A stretch of DNA of 64,000 bases, taken from the NCBI RefSeq assembly GCF_046507575.1, contig NZ_JBKFEY010000005.1, positions 62,001 to 126,000 on the forward strand. The letters run 5' to 3'. Source of the DNA: Pontitalea aquivivens. GTDB taxonomy: Bacteria; Pseudomonadota; Alphaproteobacteria; Rhodobacterales; Rhodobacteraceae. The notes beneath the pieces are model-generated. The model worked only from the letters and a program-made list of their open reading frames with translations, did no database searches and was not told the origin of the DNA. Positions 43,708 through 51,672 of the stretch are shown piece after piece; positions within the stretch are counted from its first letter, which is position 1; every line of letters begins with the position of its first letter. A program made the translations under genes and the position numbers.

Positions 43708-44874
43708 TCAGGCCGCCTGCGCGCCGAACAGCGATCCGTCGGAATAGATCTTGCGCCCTTCTCGAAGGGTGGCGCGGACATGGCCGATACCGTCGTCATC
43801 AGCGATCACCAGGTCGGCCAGCAGACCTTCGGCGATCGCGCCCCGGCCAGTCAACCCCAGCGCCCGCGCGGGGTTCAGCGTGGCCAGTCGCGCCGCCCCT
43901 GCAAGCCCCGCCGGATCGGTCCTGGCCAGTTCCAGCACCGCCGGCAGGATCGCCGACGGGTGATAATCCGCCGCCAGAATGTCCAGCAGGCCCGCCGCAT
44001 GGGCCGCGCGCGCCGACAGGTTGCCCGAATAGCTTTGCCCGCGCAGCGCATTGGGCGCGCCCATCGCATTCATCAGGCCGCGCGCACGGGCCTCGGCCGC
44101 GGCTTCCATCGTTACCGGAAATTCGCTGATCGCCACGCCCAGATCCTGCATCAGCGCGACCTTGGCAGGAGTATCGTCATCATGGCTGGCAATCGCCACA
44201 CCATGCGCGTGGCACAGATCCGAAATGCGCCGCAGGGTCTCGGCCAGAACCTTGGCGGGCAGGGTGCGTTCCTCGATCCGAGCGGCGACGGTCTGCGAGG
44301 CCTCATCCCGCGACAGGCCCTTTTCGCGGGCGATCTTGTCGATATGGCGTTCGATGTCGCGATACTGCCCCTGCCCCGGCGTGTGATCGCACAGCGAGAT
44401 CAGATCGACCAAGCCTTCGGCGATCAGCTCCTCAATCACGCCAAGCGCGTTGGGGAAGGTGATCTCAAACCGGGCATGCACCCGGTGATCGACCTTCAGC
44501 GCCCCGCGCATGGCCCTGATTGCACGGATCACCGCCGAGGTGTGGTCGTAGCTGCGCAGATGCCCATAGGTCGAGGACGGCGAAAAGCTGAGCGCGGCAT
44601 AGGCCGTGGTCACGCCCGCGACCTTCAGCCGCCGGTCCAGATCGCGCAGGCCCAGTTCCATCGGCATGCGCACATTGGGGCGCGGCTCGACCTCGCGTTC
44701 GACCATGTCGCCGTGCATGTCCACAAAGCCCGGCATCAGGATCAGCCCGTCACCAGGCAGGCCCCCCGCCACCGGCGCGTCGCGCAGTTCCGCGATGCGC
44801 CCGCCGTCAATGCGGACCGAGCCGCGTTCCATCACGCCATCGGGCAACACCACCCTGAAATCAGACAGCCACAT
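43708..44874 (-). CDS. phnM: PhnM-like metal-dependent hydrolase (cluster B, divergent)
   Basis: 388 residues. The PhnM family is clear from CDHTPGQGQY, ASHDDDTPAKV, EFPVTMEAA and GAPNALRGQSYSGN. It departs from canonical PhnM at the N-terminal metal motif: MHGDMVEREVEPRPN instead of LHTDNLERHIEPRPK, so the HxD is kept but the following His becomes Glu. The substrate may therefore be close to, yet not the same as, the ribosyl-phosphonate triphosphate. It overlaps phnL by 14 nt. Its divergence runs parallel to that of the other cluster B proteins. Confidence 0.85.
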   Translation of the reverse strand: MWLSDFRVVLPDGVMERGSVRIDGGRIAELRDAPVAGGLPGDGLILMPGFVDMHGDMVEREVEPRPNVRMPMELGLRDLDRRLKVAGVTTAYAALSFSPSSTYGHLRSYDHTSAVIRAIRAMRGALKVDHRVHARFEITFPNALGVIEELIAEGLVDLISLCDHTPGQGQYRDIERHIDKIAREKGLSRDEASQTVAARIEERTLPAKVLAETLRRISDLCHAHGVAIASHDDDTPAKVALMQDLGVAISEFPVTMEAAAEARARGLMNAMGAPNALRGQSYSGNLSARAAHAAGLLDILAADYHPSAILPAVLELARTDPAGLAGAARLATLNPARALGLTGRGAIAEGLLADLVIADDDGIGHVRATLREGRKIYSDGSLFGAQAA

Positions 44875-45568
44875 CGTCCATCGCCTCCTGCACGGTCAGT
44901 TCAATGTCCCGGTCGATCAGCCCAGCCACATCGCCCGGATGGTGGAAGACGCCGATCATCGCCACGCCCTGCGCCTTGAGTTCGGCCAGACGCCGCACCA
45001 GCGCCGAGCGCGCGCCCGCGTCCAGCGAGGCGGTGGGCTCATCCAGCAGCAAAAGGCGCTGCGGCAGGATCAGTGCGCGGGCCAGGTTCACCTTTTGCTG
45101 TTCCCCGCCCGAGAAGGTCGTGGGATAGGCCCGCCACAGGTCACGCTTGACGCCGAATTCCGCCAGCCAGCGGCGCGCCTGTTCCAGCGCCTCGGGGGCG
45201 GCAACCCCGGCACGGCGCAGGGGTTCTGCCACCACCTCTTCGGCGGCGACGCGCGGGCGCGCGATCAGGAACTGGGTGACAAAGCCGATCTCGCGCCGGC
45301 GCAGCAGCGCCACATCGACATCCGCCGCGCGGGCAAGGTCGATCCGGCCTTCGGGCGCGTGATACCAGATATGGCCCGCGCGCGGCAGATAGCTGCGGTA
45401 AAGTGTGCGCAACAGCGTGGATTTGCCCACGCCATTCGCGCCCTTCAGCAGCAGGAATTCGCCGGGATGCAGCGTAAAGCAGATGCCGGAAAAGGCATGC
45501 AGGCGTTGACCAAGGTGGTGCATGTCAAAGGCCTTGGTCAGCCCCTCGACCGTCAGAACGGGTGTCAT
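44861..45568 (-). CDS. phnL: PhnL-like ABC subunit (cluster B)
   Basis: 235 residues from 45568, where GAGG stands 5 nt before the ATG. An earlier ATG at 45589 would overlap phnK. Walker A reads GANGVGKSTLLRTLY, signature FSGGEQQKVNLARAL, Walker B LLLLDEPTASLD, so ATP binding should be intact. The family segment VTQFLIARPRVAAEEVVAEP corresponds to the PhnL Q-loop region of cluster A. It lies 7 nt after the phnK stop. Confidence 0.88.
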   Translation of the reverse strand: MTPVLTVEGLTKAFDMHHLGQRLHAFSGICFTLHPGEFLLLKGANGVGKSTLLRTLYRSYLPRAGHIWYHAPEGRIDLARAADVDVALLRRREIGFVTQFLIARPRVAAEEVVAEPLRRAGVAAPEALEQARRWLAEFGVKRDLWRAYPTTFSGGEQQKVNLARALILPQRLLLLDEPTASLDAGARSALVRRLAELKAQGVAMIGVFHHPGDVAGLIDRDIELTVQEAMDDVAV

Positions 45569-45575
45569 CGGAACC

Positions 45576-46385
45576 TCATAGTTTCGCATGGACAAGGGCC
45601 TGGGTGTATTCGTGCTGCGGGTCCTGGAATATCTGGTCGGCCAGACCTTCCTCGACCACGCGCCCGCGGCGCATGACCATGACCCGGTCGGCCATGGTGC
45701 GAATTACGCCAAGGTCGTGGCTGACGATCACCATGGTGATCGCCCGGTCGCGTTGCAGCCGCTTCAGCGTATCCAGCACCAGCGCCTGCACGCTGACATC
45801 CAGCCCCGTCGTCGGTTCGTCCAGCAGCAACAACGCCGGTTCCAGCGCGATCGCCTTGGCCAGTTGCACGCGCTGCTGCATCCCGCCCGAAAGCTCGATC
45901 GGCGGCGCATCCATCCGCGTCAGCGGAAATTCCGATGCCTCAAGCGCCACGCGCGCCTTGGATCGCAGCGTGGCAAAACTGCGTTCGCCCGCGATCAGCA
46001 GGCGCTCGGCCACATTGCCCGACGAGCTGTTCTTCATCAAAAGGCCCAGATGCGGGTTCTGATAGACGATGCCGATGTGGCGCGCGCGCAGCATCCGGCG
46101 GGCAAAGCGGTCAAGGCCGAACAGGTTGCCCGCCACCCCCGGCAGGGCCAGCCGGTAATCACCACTGTCAGGCGTGTCTTCCAGGTTCATCATCCGCAGC
46201 AGCGTCGATTTGCCCGACCCGCTTTCGCCGACGATGCCCAGCACCTCGCCGGGATAGACGCGGGCGGACACATCGTGCAACGCCACCACATCGCCAAAGC
46301 GGCGGTTGACGCCCGATACGGTCAGAAGCGGCGGGGCCGTCATCAACTGCGGTGGCAGCTGGGGATGCAATTGGGTCGCGGTCAT
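45576..46385 (-). CDS. phnK: PhnK-like ABC subunit (cluster B)
   Basis: 269 residues. Walker A is GESGSGKSTLLRMMN, the signature LSGGMQQRVQLAKAI, and Walker B LLLLDEPTTGLD, all intact. The start overlaps the phnJ stop by 4 nt (ATGA), and an internal Met at residue 15 is an alternative. In the canonical system PhnK docks on PhnJ. The cluster B PhnJ is changed, but PhnK keeps a full ATPase, which argues that the complex still works in some way. Confidence 0.88.
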   Translation of the reverse strand: MTATQLHPQLPPQLMTAPPLLTVSGVNRRFGDVVALHDVSARVYPGEVLGIVGESGSGKSTLLRMMNLEDTPDSGDYRLALPGVAGNLFGLDRFARRMLRARHIGIVYQNPHLGLLMKNSSSGNVAERLLIAGERSFATLRSKARVALEASEFPLTRMDAPPIELSGGMQQRVQLAKAIALEPALLLLDEPTTGLDVSVQALVLDTLKRLQRDRAITMVIVSHDLGVIRTMADRVMVMRRGRVVEEGLADQIFQDPQHEYTQALVHAKL

Positions 46386-47296
46386 GGGCGGAATTCTCCG
46401 TTCTGATACCAGGTCTGGCCGATCGGGGCGGCCTCGCCCCCGGCGCGGCGGATCGCCTTGATGCCCAGATGGCTGTCGGACAGTTCATGGATCGAACCGC
46501 CATCGTCCTGCGGGATTTCGTTCATGAAGAACCCGGCCACGCCCGACCGCGCGCAGGTCAGACCCGCGTGATCCTCGACCTTGTAGGGCACATCGCTGAA
46601 CGCCAGCGGTTCCACCCGTGTAAAGGGCGGCACGGCATACAGCCGTTTCTCGCGCCCCGCCGACAGGAAGGTCAGGTGGCGGGCCATGTTCAGCTTGGGC
46701 ACATCCCAGCGCGGAATGGGCGACGGCGTCATCACATGGCGCCCGTTCACAAGGCTGGGATAGGCCGCGCCCTGCATCACCCGGCCGGACCGGACGATCT
46801 GTTCATACAGAACCAGCCACAGCCGCCCGTAATCGGCATCGGCATGCATCTGGCGGGCGGTGGACATGTTGGGTTCCACCGGGCGCAGCGGTTCCGGGTT
46901 GGGCACCTGCAGCACCAGGATCTGATCTTCGCGCAGCCGTTCCTCGGGCACGCGGTGGCGGCTTTGGATGATCGTCGCATCCAGCGTATCCCAGGTTTCC
47001 GCAGCCCCCGAGACGCGGTGCAGGAACTTGCGGATCGAGGCGGCGTTGACGCTGTCATCCGCGCCCTGGTCGATGACCTTCACGCGGGCGGTCGGTTTCA
47101 GCAGCGTCAGCGTGACCTGCAGCCCGCCCGTCCCCCAGCCGCGCGCCATCGGCACCTCGCGGCTGGCATAGGGCATCTGGCAGCCCGGAACGGCAATCGC
47201 CTTTAACATCTTGCGCCGCAATTCGCGCTTGGCCGAGGCATCGAGGAAACCATAGGAAAAGGCCGCCCAGGGTTTTGTCAGGGTCATAAGGCTCAT
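46382..47296 (-). CDS. phnJ: PhnJ paralogue lacking all radical-SAM cysteines (cluster B)
   Basis: 304 residues. The first 235 align throughout with PhnJ: IAVPGCQMPYASREVPMARG, VIDQGADDSVNAASIRKFL, ILVLQVPNPEPLRPVEPN, MTPSPIPRWDVPKL and LYAVPPFTRVEPLAFSDVPY. Where canonical PhnJ has CDLC and VCSDTDFC, this protein reads GLTCARSGVAGFFMNE and HELSDSHLGIKAIRRA. Only one Cys (248) remains, not in a cluster-binding pattern. The flanking landmarks (Asp-Asp-x-Gly-Gly, then IRRA) stay in register, so no frameshift explains the loss. The radical Gly38 is kept, but its neighbour Tyr is Cys39. Without the iron-sulfur cluster and thiyl Cys the known C-P cleavage is impossible. Genes around it are intact and coupled, so it is probably functional in another role. 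Confidence 0.9.
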   Translation of the reverse strand: MSLMTLTKPWAAFSYGFLDASAKRELRRKMLKAIAVPGCQMPYASREVPMARGWGTGGLQVTLTLLKPTARVKVIDQGADDSVNAASIRKFLHRVSGAAETWDTLDATIIQSRHRVPEERLREDQILVLQVPNPEPLRPVEPNMSTARQMHADADYGRLWLVLYEQIVRSGRVMQGAAYPSLVNGRHVMTPSPIPRWDVPKLNMARHLTFLSAGREKRLYAVPPFTRVEPLAFSDVPYKVEDHAGLTCARSGVAGFFMNEIPQDDGGSIHELSDSHLGIKAIRRAGGEAAPIGQTWYQNGEFRP

Positions 47297-48351
47297 GCCG
47301 GAAGCTCCTCTTTGGCGGGGGACGCGGCCCTGGCGCCACGCAGCGCGTCCAGCGCGGATTGGAACGTAACGTAATGGGGCAGCTTGAAATGGATGCAGAA
47401 GCCCGAGGCCTCGACCGGTTCGGTGTGGTAAAGGAAGAATTCCGGGTCGGTGGCCGCGTTCTTGGCAGCACCGGGGGCGTTCAGGTCCAGCGTGGCGCCA
47501 GCGATGGTCTTGACCTCGTTCCAGCCCAGCGTCGCGCAAAAGCCCAGCTCCAGCTGGCCGTTGCGGCCCTTTGATGTGACCTCGGCCTGGCTGACGCGCA
47601 CGCGGCCTGCGGAAAAGACCGTGCCGCGCGGGTGACGCACGCGCAATTCGGCCTCGGCCAGGCGCAGTTCGTTCACCGTGGGATGTGCGTTGCCATAGCC
47701 GCGCATCGCGGAATACCCCAGCGCCAGAACCCCACCGGTATCGGCGCGCGCCAGGCTTTGCAGCGTATGCGCGCGCGAGGCCGGGAACAGCAGCGGTTCC
47801 CGCGTCAGGTCGGGGATCGCATCGGGGGCCACATCCACGCGCGGCGGATCGGCAACCAGCCCCTGCGCCTTTTGCCAGGCGGCGAGCGAGGGCTGATACG
47901 CGGGCGCGGGCCGTGCCGCCGGTGTCACCGGCGCGGGGTCCAAGGGCCGCCCCTCCAACACGTCGGTGGCCAGCATCCGGTGCGAATAATCCAGCGTTGG
48001 GCCAAGGATCTGCCCGCCCGGAATATCCTTGAACGCGGCCGAGATACGGCGGTGCGTGAACAGCCGGTCCTGTGTAACGGGTTCGGCAATCGCCAGCCGC
48101 GGCTGGGTCGTGCGCCAGGCGCGCAGGACCAGCACCGCCTCATACAGATCGCCGCCGGTCTGCGCCAGCGCGAGCGCCGCCAGATCGCGGTCATAAAGCG
48201 AGGCCTCGCCCATCACCCGGTCGATCAGCCAGGGCAGCGCGGTGCCGATCTGCGCCACGCGGGCGGCGTCGATCCGGCCAAGTTCAGCCCGGAACAGGCG
48301 TTCGGATTGCTCGATGGCACGTTCGCCACCACGGGTTGCAACATAGGCCAT
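47293..48351 (-). CDS. phnI: PhnI-like core subunit (cluster B, divergent)
   Basis: 352 residues. AYVATRGGERAIEQSERLF, RISAAFKDIPGGQILGPTLD and the C-terminal CIHFKLPHYVTFQSALDALR show PhnI, and both interface zinc histidines (IHFKLPH) are kept. The block GYGLVFGQSERKAIAMSLVDR of canonical PhnI is replaced by LGFCATLGWNEVKTIAGATL, a clear divergence in a region conserved in cluster A. The start overlaps the phnH stop by one base, and the stop overlaps the phnJ start by 4 nt. Confidence 0.88.
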   Translation of the reverse strand: MAYVATRGGERAIEQSERLFRAELGRIDAARVAQIGTALPWLIDRVMGEASLYDRDLAALALAQTGGDLYEAVLVLRAWRTTQPRLAIAEPVTQDRLFTHRRISAAFKDIPGGQILGPTLDYSHRMLATDVLEGRPLDPAPVTPAARPAPAYQPSLAAWQKAQGLVADPPRVDVAPDAIPDLTREPLLFPASRAHTLQSLARADTGGVLALGYSAMRGYGNAHPTVNELRLAEAELRVRHPRGTVFSAGRVRVSQAEVTSKGRNGQLELGFCATLGWNEVKTIAGATLDLNAPGAAKNAATDPEFFLYHTEPVEASGFCIHFKLPHYVTFQSALDALRGARAASPAKEELPA

Positions 48352-48899
48352 CAGAGCACCTCGATCCGGGTGGAACGCGGCAGTCCGATGACGGCGGTGC
48401 CGCAGATCAGAAACAGGTCAATGCCTTCGGGATAGCGGCAGCGCGCCGCGCGTGCGGCCCAAAAGCCGGGGTCGATGCCATCCACCGCGATTTCCGCCGT
48501 GGACTCGATGCCCGGGCCCGTCAGGCGCAGACGCTGGCCTGTGCCAAGCCGCACCTCGGCCACCACCGTCGCGCCTTCGTCGGGGTAAAGCGCCGATCCG
48601 GCGGGCAGTTGCGCAAGGGTCCGCACACCTGCGGGCGTGCCCAGCGAGACAAAGGCATGATCGGCCTGGGCCGGCACCACCAGCGCAGCACCCAGGGCAA
48701 CAAGCTGCGGGGCCAGCGCCGGATCGTCGGTGAAGGCGCGGCATTCGCGGTCCACCAGCGCCTCGGCAATTGCCCAGGCCCCGGACTGGGGCAGATGCTG
48801 TACCGTGCCGGGGCGCGACAGGGCCCACATCAATGCCTCGAACGTGGCATTGGCGCGGGTTTCGGCGGCATCGGGAACGGGGGTCGCGTGCAGGGTCAT
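48351..48899 (-). CDS. phnH: PhnH-like core subunit (cluster B)
   Basis: 182 residues. The PhnH frame is seen in ANATFEALMWALSRPGTVQH, LTGPGIESTAEI and RYPEGIDLFLICGTAVIGLP, with the same order as the cluster A protein. Identity elsewhere is low. The start overlaps the phnG stop by one base (TGATG), and the stop overlaps phnI likewise. Confidence 0.88.
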   Translation of the reverse strand: MTLHATPVPDAAETRANATFEALMWALSRPGTVQHLPQSGAWAIAEALVDRECRAFTDDPALAPQLVALGAALVVPAQADHAFVSLGTPAGVRTLAQLPAGSALYPDEGATVVAEVRLGTGQRLRLTGPGIESTAEIAVDGIDPGFWAARAARCRYPEGIDLFLICGTAVIGLPRSTRIEVL

Positions 48900-49336
48900 C
48901 AGAAGGTCTCCATCTCGACGCGGGTGGCCTCGACCGCGCGCAGCCGGTCGGTATCGGCGGTGGCGATCACGGATGCCTCAGGGCGCACGAAGGCGGCGAT
49001 GGCCTGCGCGCCGACCCCTGCGGCCATGGCCACATCGATCACGGCCATCGCCATGGCGCGTTCCAGGTCGCGCCCCACGATCATGCCATAGCCCTCGGCG
49101 CCCGCGGCGCGGATATGCGCCTCGGCCACCAGCACCTCACCCAGGTGAAAATCGGTACCCTGCACCGTGTCGCGCATCGGCAGCATCACAAGGCCGGTGC
49201 GGCTCTGGACAACCTCGACATCGCCCAGCTGCGCCAACAGCGTCCCGGCCAGCGCCTTCAGCCGCGGCCCATCCGCGCGCGCCAGCGTTTCCAGAAACCG
49301 GGCATGGTCGAATGCCCCGGTGCCCTGATCAAACAT
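48899..49336 (-). CDS. phnG: PhnG-like core subunit (cluster B)
   Basis: 145 residues from 49336 (MFDQGTGAFDHARFLETLAR). The family segment is FHLGEVLVAEAHIRAAG, then GYGMIVGRDLERAMAMAVID. The start overlaps the end of phnF by 8 nt, so unlike in cluster A the regulator is the first gene of the same operon. Confidence 0.85.
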   Translation of the reverse strand: MFDQGTGAFDHARFLETLARADGPRLKALAGTLLAQLGDVEVVQSRTGLVMLPMRDTVQGTDFHLGEVLVAEAHIRAAGAEGYGMIVGRDLERAMAMAVIDVAMAAGVGAQAIAAFVRPEASVIATADTDRLRAVEATRVEMETF

Positions 49337-50096
49337 CTGTGGTCCTTTCCTGAAACTCTTGCCCGGGATCGAGCGTATCAAGCGTGAACTGCACCCGGCC
49401 CCCGGCCCAGATCGCCTGCGAATGGCCAATGGGGCGGCCCGCGCCATCCACATCGGTCTTTTGCACCACCATCACCGGCTGATCGGGGTGCTGGCGCAGC
49501 AATTCGGCCTCTTGCGGGTCGGGGCGGCGGGTGAAGATGACGGTGCTTTGGCGGAAGTAATCGGCAATGCCATGGTCACGATAGATGTCGGTCACCGACT
49601 GCCCGGCACACAGCCGTTCGGGCAGATCGGGGAACAATGCCGCGGGGTAAAACGACAGGCCAAGGCTGATCGGCACACCATCGGCCAGCCCCCGGCGCAG
49701 CAGCCGGTGCACGGGATCGCCCGCTGCGATCGCCAGCGCGCGCGCAACATGCCCCGGCGCGGGCAGCACCGTCTGTTCCAGATCCTCGCCCGAGGGCGAC
49801 AGCCCCTGATCCGCCAGGTTCCGGCGGAACCGCGTGCGCCGGCCGATGGCATAGCGGATCATCGGCGCCGCCGCGACAAAGGTGCCGCGGCCCTGTTCGA
49901 CGCGCAGCGTGCCCTCGACCGCCAGCGCATTGACCGCCCGGCGCACCGAATGGCGCCCGGCCGTGAAACGTTTGCACAATTCCGGCTCGGTCGGCAGTTG
50001 CGCCCCCGGTGGCAACCGCCCCTGCGCGATGTCGCGCGCAAGATCATCGCGGATCGCTTGCCAGGGGGTGCGTGTGGCAGGGGGCATGGCGGTCAT
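49329..50096 (-). CDS. phnF: PhnF-like GntR/HutC-family regulator (cluster B)
   Basis: 255 residues. The winged-helix domain (GAQLPTEPELCKRFTAGRHS) is followed by a UTRA domain ending in GHSQAIWAGGRVQFTLDT. It is the first gene of cluster B and overlaps phnG by 8 nt, so it would regulate its own operon. It differs from the cluster A PhnF in the ligand domain, so it may sense another inducer. ATGs at 50096 and 50087 are both possible starts, and neither has a good ribosome site. Confidence 0.87.
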   Translation of the reverse strand: MTAMPPATRTPWQAIRDDLARDIAQGRLPPGAQLPTEPELCKRFTAGRHSVRRAVNALAVEGTLRVEQGRGTFVAAAPMIRYAIGRRTRFRRNLADQGLSPSGEDLEQTVLPAPGHVARALAIAAGDPVHRLLRRGLADGVPISLGLSFYPAALFPDLPERLCAGQSVTDIYRDHGIADYFRQSTVIFTRRPDPQEAELLRQHPDQPVMVVQKTDVDGAGRPIGHSQAIWAGGRVQFTLDTLDPGQEFQERTTDV

Positions 50097-50112
50097 GGGG
50101 GCCTTCGATCAA

Positions 50113-50126
50113 GTCATCCGAATGAC
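50113..50126. promoter_or_regulatory. Candidate PhnF operator upstream of cluster B
   Basis: GTCAT-CCGA-ATGAC is a 5-bp inverted repeat 17 nt before the phnF start of cluster B. Its place near the start of an autoregulated repressor gene fits an operator. The repeat is short. Confidence 0.35.
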
Positions 50127-50146
50127 CCCGGTGATAGCCGTACTGC

Positions 50147-50164
50147 ATGACGCCTTGGTGACGC
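50147..50164 (-). promoter_or_regulatory. Pho-box-like direct repeat upstream of phnF (cluster B)
   Basis: On the minus strand GCGTCAC-CAAG-GCGTCAT repeats a GTCA core with an exact 11-bp step, 51 nt before the phnF start. Both units match CTGTCAT in GTCA and, for the second, the last T. It suggests PhoB control of cluster B as well. Confidence 0.45.
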
Positions 50165-50264
50165 CGCGAAAGATTTTCATCCCCAATGTGCGACGCAAAA
50201 CGCCGCCAATCGTCGCGCAACTTTCGTCTTTGGGCGACTGTTCCGGGGCGAACCTTGCAGCGTG

Positions 50265-50305
50265 CCAAAATGATGGGGCGTCAGCCGGTCGGTCACCGGC
50301 GCCCC
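50265..50305 (-). terminator. Likely terminator of the TRAP transporter operon
   Basis: On the minus strand GCCGGT-GACCG-ACCGGC is flanked by a further GGGGC/GCCCC pairing, and CATCATTTTGG follows. It stands about 40 nt after the dctM stop. Confidence 0.45.
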
Positions 50306-50343
50306 TGCCCGGATCCTGTTCCTGCGCGGGCCCGGCCGAAAGC

Positions 50344-51672
50344 CTAGACCAGCACCGTGGTCAACAGCGGAAAGGCCGCGATCAGCGCCAGCACAAGCAG
50401 CATCACAAGGATGAACGGAAGCGCCCCCAGAAAGATCCGCTCGACCCCGACAGCCGGATCGTTCAGGGCGTTGTGGACCGTGAAGACCGAAATGCCGAAG
50501 GGTGGCGTCAGCAGCCCGATCTCGACCGCAAGCACCGTCATGATGCCGAAATGGATCAGATCGAAGCCAAAGCTTTGTGCGATGGGCGCGACGATCGGAA
50601 CCATGATCAGCAGGATCGACGTGCTGTCCAGGATCATGCCCATCAGGATGATCAACACGACATAGGCCAGCAGAAAGCCCGTCGGCGTGAACCCGCCCGA
50701 GCGCACCAGATCGGCGATCGCCGATGGCAGCCCCGCGATCGACAGCATCCGGCTGTAAAACCCCGCGGCGATCAGCAGCAGAAGGATCGACACCGAGATG
50801 ATCCCGGTCTGGCGCACAAGATCCCAGGCGATGCGCGGCGTCAGGCTGCGCCGCGCCAGGGCGATGATCAACGCGCCAAAGGCGCCGACGCCGCCTGCCT
50901 CGGTCGGGGTGAAATAGCCCGAATAAAGCCCGCCCAGCACCAGCGCCACCAGCAGCAGGATCGGAAGAAGCCGCCGCACCATTTCGCCAGGCGCCATCGT
51001 GGGGACCGCAGCTGCCCGGCTGCGCGTCCTGGCAGCCACGGGATCGGCGAAGACGAACCCCGGGCGCAACGCGGCCATGGCGACGATCATCGCCACGAAA
51101 CCCGCCGCCAGCAGAAAACCCGGGATCACGCCCGCGACGAACAGCCGGCCGATCGAGACTTCGGCCAGAACGCCATAGACGATCAGCAGCAGCGAGGGCG
51201 GGATCATCATGCCCAGGACCGACGATCCGGCAACGGTTCCCGCGGCGAATTCGGCACGATAGCCGTGATGGCGCATCTCGGGGACGGCGACGCGGGTAAA
51301 GACCGCCGCCGAGGCGATGGAAACCCCCGTGACCGCGGCAAAGACCGTGTTGGCGGCAACGGTGGCCACGCCCAGCCCCCCCAGCAGACGACGCAGCAGC
51401 ACCTCGGCCACGGCAAAGGTGTCGCGGCCGACGTTCGACACGCTGACCAGAAGCCCCATCATCACGAACAGCGGAATGGTTGCGAACAGATAGTCGGCGA
51501 TGCCGTTCCACGCGCTCAGGTCCAGCATACGGAAGGCCAGGTCGATGTTGCCCCGGATTACCCAGATACCGATGAAGCCAACCAGAAACAGGGCTACCGC
51601 GATGTGCAGCCCCAGAAGAACCAGCACCACCAGAACGGCGATAAGAAGAAAGCCGATGCCCAGTGTCGTCAT
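50344..51672 (-). CDS. dctM: TRAP transporter large permease (DctM family)
   Basis: 442 residues from 51672 (MTTLGIGFLLIAVLVVLVLL), typical for DctM. About twelve hydrophobic helices are present, and GPTEAGG-like text (SGYFTPTEAGGVGAFGALII) is the DctM landmark. It carries the Na+-coupled translocation path. The start overlaps dctQ by 4 nt. The frame open to 51747 adds an unlike extension. It ends the coxMSL-dctPQM operon. Confidence 0.92.
   Translation of the reverse strand: MTTLGIGFLLIAVLVVLVLLGLHIAVALFLVGFIGIWVIRGNIDLAFRMLDLSAWNGIADYLFATIPLFVMMGLLVSVSNVGRDTFAVAEVLLRRLLGGLGVATVAANTVFAAVTGVSIASAAVFTRVAVPEMRHHGYRAEFAAGTVAGSSVLGMMIPPSLLLIVYGVLAEVSIGRLFVAGVIPGFLLAAGFVAMIVAMAALRPGFVFADPVAARTRSRAAAVPTMAPGEMVRRLLPILLLVALVLGGLYSGYFTPTEAGGVGAFGALIIALARRSLTPRIAWDLVRQTGIISVSILLLLIAAGFYSRMLSIAGLPSAIADLVRSGGFTPTGFLLAYVVLIILMGMILDSTSILLIMVPIVAPIAQSFGFDLIHFGIMTVLAVEIGLLTPPFGISVFTVHNALNDPAVGVERIFLGALPFILVMLLVLALIAAFPLLTTVLV

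Noticed and set aside
46382..46660. Frameshift or sequencing error as the cause of the missing PhnJ cysteines
   Set aside because: The frame stays aligned before and after the changed block (Asp-Asp-x-Gly-Gly then IRRA) and ends at a stop coupled to phnK. I re-read the minus strand here base by base and the single-Cys reading holds.
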